This document shows, in pieces, positions 58,574 through 64,000 of a stretch of DNA of 64,000 bases. Origin of the DNA: Dolomitihabitans soli. Lineage in GTDB: Bacteria > Actinomycetota > Actinomycetes > Streptosporangiales > Streptosporangiaceae. The position numbers and the translations under genes are program-made. The DNA is taken from positions 411,143 to 475,142 of the forward strand of contig NZ_JAKNTW010000007.1 in the NCBI RefSeq assembly GCF_022213955.1, in the 5' to 3' direction. Under the pieces are notes generated by a model, which had not been told where the DNA came from, did no database searches, and was given only the letters and a program-made list of their open reading frames with translations. Each line of letters begins with the position of its first letter. Position 1 is the first letter of the stretch.

Positions 58574-59500
58574 GTGGACAACATCACCGCCCTCGGCGGC
58601 GACGTGTACGAGATCGATACACGCATGGCCGGATACGCCGGCATCACCGCCGGATATCTGATCCTCGGCGATCGGCCGTGCCTGGTGGAGACGGGCACCT
58701 CCACCTCGGCACCCATCGTGCGTGACGCGCTGGCCTCGCTGGGGGTCGGACCCGAAGACCTCTCCACGGTCGTCGTGACGCACATCCACCTGGACCACGC
58801 CGGCGGCGTCGGCGACATCGCCACGTTCTTCCCGTCGGCAGAGGTGGTCGTCCATGAGAAGGGCGCTCGGCACCTGGCCGACCCTTCTCGTCTCATGTCG
58901 AGCGCCAGAATGGTCTGGGGCGACCGCCTGGACACACTGTTCGGCGCTCTGTCGCCCACCGAGGCATCGCGAATCCGCGCGCTCGGCGACACCGGCGCCA
59001 TCGACCTCGGCAACGGACGCACGCTGAGCAGCCACTACTCCCCCGGCCACGCCAAGCACCACGTCGGGCTGATCGACTCGGCGACCGGCGACCTGTACGT
59101 CGGCGACGCCGCGGGCGTCTATCTGCCCCAGACAGGCGACCTGCGTCCCGCGACCCCACCGCCGGACTTCGATCTGCGGACCGCCTTGGACTCCATCGAC
59201 CTTTTCACCGCGCTCGGCCCGCAACGGCTGCTTTTCAGCCATTACGGCCCGGTCACCGACGTCACCGCCACGCTCGAACGCTCAGCCGAAGAACTCAGGG
59301 TCTGGGTCGATCTCACCAAACAGGCACACTCCGAGGGCCTGGACCTCGATCACGCCGTGGCCATGGTCAGGGACCGCACCCGCGAGCGTTATGCCGCGTT
59401 CCGCGCCGACCCCGAGACCACCGAGCAGTTCGAACTGCTCAGCGGGGCCCCGTCCAACGTCGCGGGGATCATCCACTGGCTCGACCGCGTCCAGCCCTGA
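58574..59500 (+). CDS. Metallo-beta-lactamase-fold hydrolase
   Basis: A 308-aa MBL-fold enzyme. The metal motif is VVTHIHLDHAGGVG (HxHxDH), with further ligands in HYSPGHAKHHVG, YVGDAAGVYLP and LLFSHYGP. The C-terminal 80 residues are helical. It resembles the actinobacterial group next to lactonases and glyoxalase II; substrate unknown. GTG 58574 has GAGGTG upstream; ATG 58550 is an alternative. TACGAT at 58503-58508 is a possible -10. It is divergent from the SSB-like gene. Confidence 0.8.
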   Translation: MDNITALGGDVYEIDTRMAGYAGITAGYLILGDRPCLVETGTSTSAPIVRDALASLGVGPEDLSTVVVTHIHLDHAGGVGDIATFFPSAEVVVHEKGARHLADPSRLMSSARMVWGDRLDTLFGALSPTEASRIRALGDTGAIDLGNGRTLSSHYSPGHAKHHVGLIDSATGDLYVGDAAGVYLPQTGDLRPATPPPDFDLRTALDSIDLFTALGPQRLLFSHYGPVTDVTATLERSAEELRVWVDLTKQAHSEGLDLDHAVAMVRDRTRERYAAFRADPETTEQFELLSGAPSNVAGIIHWLDRVQP

Positions 59501-59702
59501 TACCCACCCGAACGGCATGCGCTCCGCCGTACGGCATGCCCGGCCGTACCTGACCAGCCATATTTCTCCCGTCACGGACGCTCCGCTCCCGCCTTGACCG
59601 GCACGAAGATTCGAACCAGACGGTGAAACGCCATGCGTGGGCTTCGCCGTACGTACCGCATGCAGGTGCGCGTTCCGCAGCATTCAGCCAGGAGCACGCA
59701 AA

Positions 59703-59732
59703 GAGCGCCGCGACAACAAAGCCGCGGCGCTC
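59703..59732 (-). terminator. Hairpin terminator of the RDR-repeat gene
   Basis: Stem GAGCGCCGCG/CGCGGCGCTC (10 bp, 10-nt loop), followed on the minus strand by TTTGCG, 15 nt after the stop of the large repeat protein. The rest of 59501-59702 shows no gene. Confidence 0.75.
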
Positions 59733-59747
59733 CTGAAGCGTGCCGGA

Positions 59748-62700
59748 TCAGTCGTCCTGCTTGCCGGATTCCTCTTCTTCTTCTTCGCCGACATCCCCGA
59801 AATCAGGCTCGATGAACGCGGGCGCCGCACCAGGAATGATCTTCACTTCGACGATGGGGATCGCCTTGACGTCGTTGACGTCCTCCGTCCCCGCGTCCGC
59901 CAGCTTCGCGTCCTGGTCGGCGGCGGACTTCACCGCTTCAGACTTCACCGCTTCAGACTTCACCGCTTCGGACTTCACGGCATCGGACTTCACCGCTTCA
60001 GACTTCACGGCATCGGACTTCACCGCTTCAGACTTTTGGCCGGGGTCCGGCTCCTCCGCCGCCGACTCGTCGACACCGGGCTCCTCCACGATCGACTCGT
60101 CGACCGTTGACCCGCCCGCAGATCGTCCTGCCGAGGGCTTTCCGTCCTCGGCGACGGTCTCCGCATCTTCCTGCACGGCATCGGGCTGAGCGGAGGTGAC
60201 CTCCTCCGCCTCATCGACGGACTCCTCGGCTGTGGCCCTGTCGCCGCGCACGTCCTCCTGCTCGTCCGAATCGGAGGCGGGCGCAGCGTCCGAACCCGCC
60301 CGCACCGGCTCAGGCGACGACGAAGACAGGTAATCTCCCTCATCGAGGTCGTCTTCTTCCTCGATCTGGGCATCGAGAGCGGCGAGATCGTCGATCTCAT
60401 CCGTCTCCTCATAGTCTTCTTCGAGGTCCTCGATCAGTTCGCCGGTCAGCTCGGCGTACCGCTCGGCGGCCTCGGTCTCGCCCTCCTCATCGAACGCCAT
60501 CGCACGGCCGAACCAGTCGGTCGCCGCGGTTTCGTGCCCCGCATCGGCCAGCGCGTCGGCATAGGCATAGGCGAGACGGGCAGACCATGGCTGAGGACGC
60601 GTGTCACGCAGTTCCGGCAACCGCTGCAACGCCACCACCGCGGCGTCCTGCTGCCCGAGGTCACGCCGGGCCCCGGACTCGACGATGGTGAGCTCGATAC
60701 GGCCCGACCGATCCAAACGCTCGGCTTCCTTCGACTTGACCAGGTCAAGTGCCCGTTCCGGACGTCCGAGCCCGCGCTCGCAGTCCGCCATGATCGGCAG
60801 ATAGGCATCGGAACCGGTCATCCGGCGCGCAGCACGGAGATCACCCAGCGCCTCGGCGAACTGTCCGGCCCGATAGGCCGTCACACCCGCCGCCTCACGA
60901 ACGACCCCGATCCGCGCCGCGAACCGCCGCGCCACCTTCGCGTGCTCATACGCCTGCTCAGGCTCGTCCTCACCCAGTGCCCGCTCCGCAGCGACCAGAT
61001 GACGAGAGATCAGGTCGGCCAGGTCGTTGGGCAACGACCGAAGCTCGTCACGCACCTCCTGGTCCAGCTCCTCGGCGGTGATGTCGGGCGCCAGTTCGGG
61101 AACCGGCTCACGGGGCCGCGAATCGGCCTCCTCACCCGCCCTGCCGAACCTGGCCCGCGTCGGCCCCTCACCCCGGTCATCGCGCTGATACGGCCTGCGC
61201 TCTCCAGACCCACCACGGTCATCACGCTGATACGGCCTGCGCTCCCCGGACCCAGCCCGATCGTCACGCTGATACGGCCTGCGCTCTCCAGACCCACCAC
61301 GGTCATCACGCTGATACGGCCTGCGCTCCGCAGACCCAGCCCGATCGTCACGCTGATACGGCCTGCGCTCTCCAGACCCACCACGATCGTCACGCTGATA
61401 CGGCCTGCGCTCCGCAGACCCAGCCCGGTCATCACGCTGATACGGCCTGCGCTCTCCAGACCCACCACGATCGTCACGCTGATAGGGCTTGCGCTCCCCG
61501 GACCCAGCCCGATCGTCACGCTGATACGGCCTGCGCTCTCCAGACCCACCACGATCGTCACGCTGATAGGGCTTGCGCTCCCCGGACCCAGCCCGATCGT
61601 CACGCTGATACGGCCGGCTGTCACGTGAATCCGTACGTCCGCCATAAGACGGCCGCTCTCCACGGTCATCCCGACTCGCACCGTACCCACGGTCACCAGA
61701 GGGCCGATCGTCACGGGCACCAGGCCCACGTGACTCGTCACGATCCCGATACTGCCCCCGGCGATCATCCCGGTCCCCATAGGAACGAGGACCCTGAGCA
61801 TCGCGCTGGTAGGGCTTGCGCTCCCCGGACCCAGCCCGATCGTCACGCTGGTACGGCCTGCGCTCCGCAGACCCACCACGGTCATCACGCTGGTACGGCT
61901 TGCGCTCCGCAGACCCACCACGGTCATCACGCTGGTACGGCTTGCGCTCCGCAGACCCAGCCCGATCATCACGCTGATACGGCCTGCGCTCCCCGGACCC
62001 AGCCCGATCATCACGCTGATACGGCCTGCGCTCTCCAGACCCACCACGGTCATCACGCTGATACGGCCTGCGCTCCGCAGACCCAGCCCGATCATCACGC
62101 TGATACGGCCTGCGCTCCCCGGACCCACCACGATCGTCACGCTGGTACGGCTTGCGCTCCCCGGACCCAGCCCGATCATCACGCTGATACGGCCGACGCT
62201 CCGCAGAGCCCGCCCTATCATCACGCGAATCCGTACGTCCGCCATAAGACGGCCGCTCTCCACGATCGTCACGACGGAACGGCCTGTCGCCCCCGCCAGA
62301 AGACGGACGTCCCCCACGATCATCGCGACGGAACGGACGATCCCCACGATCACCAGAAGGCCCGCCTGCACGGTCATCCCGACGCGCGCCGTACCCACCA
62401 CGGTCACCAGAGGGCCGATCGTCACGGGCACCAGGCCCACGTGACTCGTCACGACCCCGATACTGCCCCCGGCGATCATCCCGGTCCCCATAGGAACGAG
62501 GACCCCGATCGTCGCTCGGGCGACCGGCCGACGGCCCGCGTGAACCGCCGGCGGCACCTCCGCCCTGGTTGCCCTCCCGGCGGAACCCGCTACGGCGGTC
62601 GTCACCCTCGCGGTTCTGACCGTACTTCCGCTCGCCGCCCTCGGAGGTCGTTCCCCGTTCGTCGGCGGGGCGCGGGGTACGGTCTCGTGAATCCTGCTGA

Positions 62701-62843
62701 CGCCCATCGCGGCGCTCGCCGTAGCGAGGGCCGTCTCCCGGCCGGCCCCGATCACCTCGGTAGCCTCCGCCGCCCCCGGCCCGCTGGCTGCCGCCGCCTT
62801 CTTCGCGTCGGCCCGCGCCATCACGTCCGTTGTCTCTGTTCAC
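59748..62843 (-). CDS. Large disordered RDR-repeat protein with TPR-like domain
   Basis: A 1031-aa protein in three parts. Residues 1-570 are almost wholly Arg, Asp, Gly, Ser, Pro, Tyr and Gln, including two arrays of the 14-aa unit RPYQRDDRAGSGER (about 10 and 11 units). Residues 575-800 are a helical TPR-like domain (EPEQAYEHAKVARRFAARIG, FAEALGDLRAARRM). Residues 800-1031 are acidic, with a KSEAV repeat block and an EEEEEE tail. The RG-rich section suggests an RNA-binding or phase-separating role; the TPR part resembles an unassigned actinobacterial family. GTG 62843 is the probable start, with a weak ribosome site; the frame is open to 63083. Confidence 0.72.
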   Translation of the reverse strand: MNRDNGRDGAGRREEGGGSQRAGGGGGYRGDRGRPGDGPRYGERRDGRQQDSRDRTPRPADERGTTSEGGERKYGQNREGDDRRSGFRREGNQGGGAAGGSRGPSAGRPSDDRGPRSYGDRDDRRGQYRGRDESRGPGARDDRPSGDRGGYGARRDDRAGGPSGDRGDRPFRRDDRGGRPSSGGGDRPFRRDDRGERPSYGGRTDSRDDRAGSAERRPYQRDDRAGSGERKPYQRDDRGGSGERRPYQRDDRAGSAERRPYQRDDRGGSGERRPYQRDDRAGSGERRPYQRDDRAGSAERKPYQRDDRGGSAERKPYQRDDRGGSAERRPYQRDDRAGSGERKPYQRDAQGPRSYGDRDDRRGQYRDRDESRGPGARDDRPSGDRGYGASRDDRGERPSYGGRTDSRDSRPYQRDDRAGSGERKPYQRDDRGGSGERRPYQRDDRAGSGERKPYQRDDRGGSGERRPYQRDDRAGSAERRPYQRDDRGGSGERRPYQRDDRAGSAERRPYQRDDRGGSGERRPYQRDDRAGSGERRPYQRDDRGGSGERRPYQRDDRGEGPTRARFGRAGEEADSRPREPVPELAPDITAEELDQEVRDELRSLPNDLADLISRHLVAAERALGEDEPEQAYEHAKVARRFAARIGVVREAAGVTAYRAGQFAEALGDLRAARRMTGSDAYLPIMADCERGLGRPERALDLVKSKEAERLDRSGRIELTIVESGARRDLGQQDAAVVALQRLPELRDTRPQPWSARLAYAYADALADAGHETAATDWFGRAMAFDEEGETEAAERYAELTGELIEDLEEDYEETDEIDDLAALDAQIEEEDDLDEGDYLSSSSPEPVRAGSDAAPASDSDEQEDVRGDRATAEESVDEAEEVTSAQPDAVQEDAETVAEDGKPSAGRSAGGSTVDESIVEEPGVDESAAEEPDPGQKSEAVKSDAVKSEAVKSDAVKSEAVKSEAVKSEAVKSAADQDAKLADAGTEDVNDVKAIPIVEVKIIPGAAPAFIEPDFGDVGEEEEEESGKQDD
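59935..60035. repeat. 15-bp repeats encoding KS(E/D)AV
   Basis: GACTTCACCGCTTCA and its variant GACTTCACGGCATCG recur about seven times in tandem. On the minus strand they encode KSEAV/KSDAV in the acidic tail of the large repeat protein. Confidence 0.85.
61170..61615. repeat. 42-bp tandem repeats, array 2
   Basis: About eleven near-identical 42-bp units, each encoding RPYQRDDR(A/G)GS(G/A)ER on the minus strand. Alternating AG/GG and R/K variants show a two-unit higher-order pattern, as expected from repeat expansion in pairs. Confidence 0.88.
61795..62225. repeat. 42-bp tandem repeats, array 1
   Basis: About ten 42-bp units of the same family, separated from array 2 by a 180-bp segment (61616-61795). 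That segment is a shortened copy of 62226-62510, the sequence before array 1, so the whole block seems to have been duplicated. Confidence 0.85.
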
Positions 62844-63063
62844 TTCTGTCCATTTCGTTGGCTCACAGCGGGTTCGGCCTGCCCGTGCGTCACGGGTTCG
62901 CTGTACGAGCGGTCTCTGGCCGCGGGTGCGCGCCCCGTTCTCTGTCGCTACCCCGCCCAGGTGGTCTGACGCGAAGAAGGCCACCCGTGGTGGGGTGGCC
63001 CGGCAACTCCAGCCTAGCAAGCCGCCGAAACCCCCCGGGCCACTACGTTGAGGATCAGGGCGC

Positions 63064-63504
63064 TCAACGAGAGGCTTGTTCACCCTCCGGCGTGCCGTAC
63101 GCCGATTTCAGGGACCGCAGCTCGGCCGCAGTCTCGGTACACGACGCTCCAAGCGCGTTCCCGCCGAGCACATAGATACGGTCACCCACGTCGATCTCCA
63201 GGTGCTCCCAGCGTTTGCCATACCGTCGGTTCACGTCCACTGTCACCCGCTCGACGTCGGGCCATGCGATGCGATCCCGCCCCGCGAACCCGCGAACGAC
63301 GGTGAGACCATCCGCATCGGCCGCCAACCGCACGGGCACCAGCAGGTCACGCGCCAGCAGTACGGCAAGCGCCAGAGTTGCGACCAGGCAGAGGATCAGC
63401 GCTCGCCTGTCGTCCAGATTCAGCAGCGCCAGGATGAGGGCCGCCCCGCAACCGGCACCCTTGATAACCGCCATCTCCCGCCGAACCCGCCAGCGCCGCT
63501 CCAT
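63064..63504 (-). CDS. PH-domain membrane protein
   Basis: A 146-aa protein with two N-terminal membrane helices (about residues 13-30 and 35-55) and a bacterial PH (bPH/DUF3093-like) domain: VPVRLAADADGLTVVRGFAGRDRIAWPDVERV and WEHLEIDVGDRIYVLGG-type strands, here cut to LEIDVGDRIYVLGG. Such proteins are common and unassigned in actinomycetes. ATG 63504; GTG 63510 is also possible. It lies downstream of the rRNA operon on the same strand, after that operon's terminator. Confidence 0.72.
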   Translation of the reverse strand: MERRWRVRREMAVIKGAGCGAALILALLNLDDRRALILCLVATLALAVLLARDLLVPVRLAADADGLTVVRGFAGRDRIAWPDVERVTVDVNRRYGKRWEHLEIDVGDRIYVLGGNALGASCTETAAELRSLKSAYGTPEGEQASR

Positions 63505-63836
63505 GCCCACCCCTTCTGTCCCATCAGAAACGCTACCGCTCCCGTACCACCCGCGCTCTTCGTCGACCAGGCGTCACATAGATGCCTCTCGAAGCGGCAA
63601 AGGTGCACGGGACTCGACGGACGGCCCAGCTGGCCGCCAAAAGACCACACGGCGGCACCAGTGCCGCCAAAAGACCATTTCAACGAGGTCATGGCTGGTC
63701 ACAGGGCTTCGCCGACACTTCGATCGAGTGCCGTATACCTTTACTTACAGTCGCAGCCGGCTATACAACCGGCTTCGCCTTTTCTGCCGGCCGGAGCCGT
63801 CCATTGGCATTACCAAACATGCCCAGAAATAGAAGA
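63505..63836. other. Gap between the PH-domain gene and the rrn terminator
   Basis: No supported gene. It holds the 14-bp direct repeat CCGCCAAAAGACCA (63634-63647 and 63664-63677), between which lies the hairpin GGCGGCA-CCAG-TGCCGCC. There is also an inverted repeat AGCCGG/CCGGCT near 63760-63775. TAGCGT (minus, 63535-63530) may be a -10 for the PH-domain gene. Confidence 0.5.
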
Positions 63837-63863
63837 AGGCCCGCACGGAAACCGTACAGGCCT
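63837..63863 (-). terminator. Terminator of the rRNA operon
   Basis: A 12-bp stem AGGCCTGTACGG-TTT-CCGTGCGGGCCT (with two G-T pairs), followed on the minus strand by TCTTCTATTTCT, 30 nt after the 5S 3' end. A smaller hairpin, ACAAACAT/ATGTTTGT, lies between it and 5S. A classic Rho-independent rrn terminator. Confidence 0.88.
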
Positions 63864-63892
63864 AACTTCCAACAACGACAAACATCAAATGT

Positions 63893-64000
63893 TTGTCCGG
63901 CGGTGACCTACTCTCCCACACCGTCCCCGGTGCAGTACCATCGGCGCTGGAGGGCTTAACTTCCGGGTTCGGAATGTAACCGGGTGTTTCCCCACCGCTA
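63893..64000 (-). rRNA. rrf: 5S ribosomal RNA, 3' part
   Basis: The minus strand reads TAGCGGTGGGGAAACACCCG at the window edge and then GGTTACATTCCGAACCCGGA and AAGTTAAGCC, the universally conserved 5S sequence. It ends in GTAGGTCACCGCCGGAC. About 10-12 nt of the 5' end lie beyond the window. 23S and 16S genes should follow to the right. The 3' end is placed within a few bases. Confidence 0.96.

Noticed and set aside
58509..58725. Leaderless small gene at GTG 58516, 7 nt after TACGAT
   Set aside because: The frame is 69 codons of arginine-rich, unlikely protein and overlaps the metallo-hydrolase start out of frame; coincidence is more likely.
59600..59640. tRNA gene from the ATTCGAACC sequence
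   Set aside because: The T-loop-like GGTTCGAAT is present on the minus strand but the flanking bases cannot form a T-stem, and no anticodon or acceptor stem fits.
61010..63175. Long open frames on both strands through the RDR repeats (for example with HADTACAP or ISVMIGLG repeats)
   Set aside because: They are shadows of the 42-bp repeats, which lack stops in several frames. Only the RDR frame continues into a TPR-like domain and has a terminator after its stop.

Overview
The window is chromosomal DNA of a high-GC actinobacterium. Its gene content (whiA, rbpA, opcA, steA/steB, a tlyA cluster, many GTG/TTG starts, several apparently leaderless genes) and its order (ctaB-tkt-tal-zwf-opcA-pgl, secG-tpiA-pgk-gap-whiA-yvcK-rapZ-uvrC-uvrA) match the conserved core of sporulating actinomycetes. 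A Streptosporangiales member is my best guess; that is inference, since no species marker other than a partial 5S rRNA is present.

Layout. 1-6 kb: the end of an MFS exporter gene, then a five-gene minus-strand hydroxyproline-catabolism operon in which every junction is a 4-nt ATGA overlap. 6-10 kb: heme A/heme O genes (ctaA, ctaB) around a SanA-like protein and a PrsW-family protease. 10-18.5 kb: pentose-phosphate genes tkt, tal, pgi, zwf, opcA, pgl on the plus strand, ended by a strong hairpin. 18.7-25.8 kb: accessory metabolism (an adenosine-deaminase-family enzyme, a coiled-coil protein, two acetyltransferases of which one carries an ACT domain, and an FAD oxidoreductase/amidohydrolase pair). 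25.8-29.6 kb: rbpA, secG and the glycolytic operon gap-pgk-tpiA, with a DasR-like box upstream of gap. 30.4-40 kb: whiA, yvcK, rapZ, uvrC, three tandem Rieske lipoproteins and uvrA. 40-43.6 kb: a metallo-hydrolase, pssA/psd and a TerC-family gene preceded by a manganese riboswitch candidate and a DtxR-type box. 43.7-53.4 kb: an envelope, division and DNA-repair run (glycosyltransferase, murJ, a MraY/WecA-like protein, steB, steA, recN, nadK, tlyA, a 63-aa protein). 54-63.5 kb: SCP2, a NagD-like phosphatase, TPR and DUF1015 proteins, an SSB-like protein with a TnpB-type zinc-ribbon tail next to a 27-bp tandem repeat, a metallo-hydrolase, a very large RDR-repeat/TPR protein and a PH-domain protein. 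The right end enters an rRNA operon on the minus strand: rrn terminator and the 3' part of 5S.

How it works together. tkt/tal/pgi/zwf/opcA/pgl and gap/pgk/tpiA form most of central sugar metabolism. ctaA and ctaB supply heme to the terminal oxidase. pssA/psd make phosphatidylethanolamine. murJ, steA/steB and the MraY-like protein concern wall synthesis and septation.

The observations I rate highest are the terC leader (riboswitch plus an anti-Shine-Dalgarno switch plus a metal-regulator box), the SSB-TnpB zinc-ribbon chimera with adjacent tandem repeats, the 42-bp repeat expansion in the RDR protein, the three tandem Rieske lipoproteins and the dre-like site at gap. I found no CRISPR array, no intact insertion sequence and no prophage. 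Start codons were chosen from Shine-Dalgarno spacing, overlaps and family lengths; alternatives are stated.
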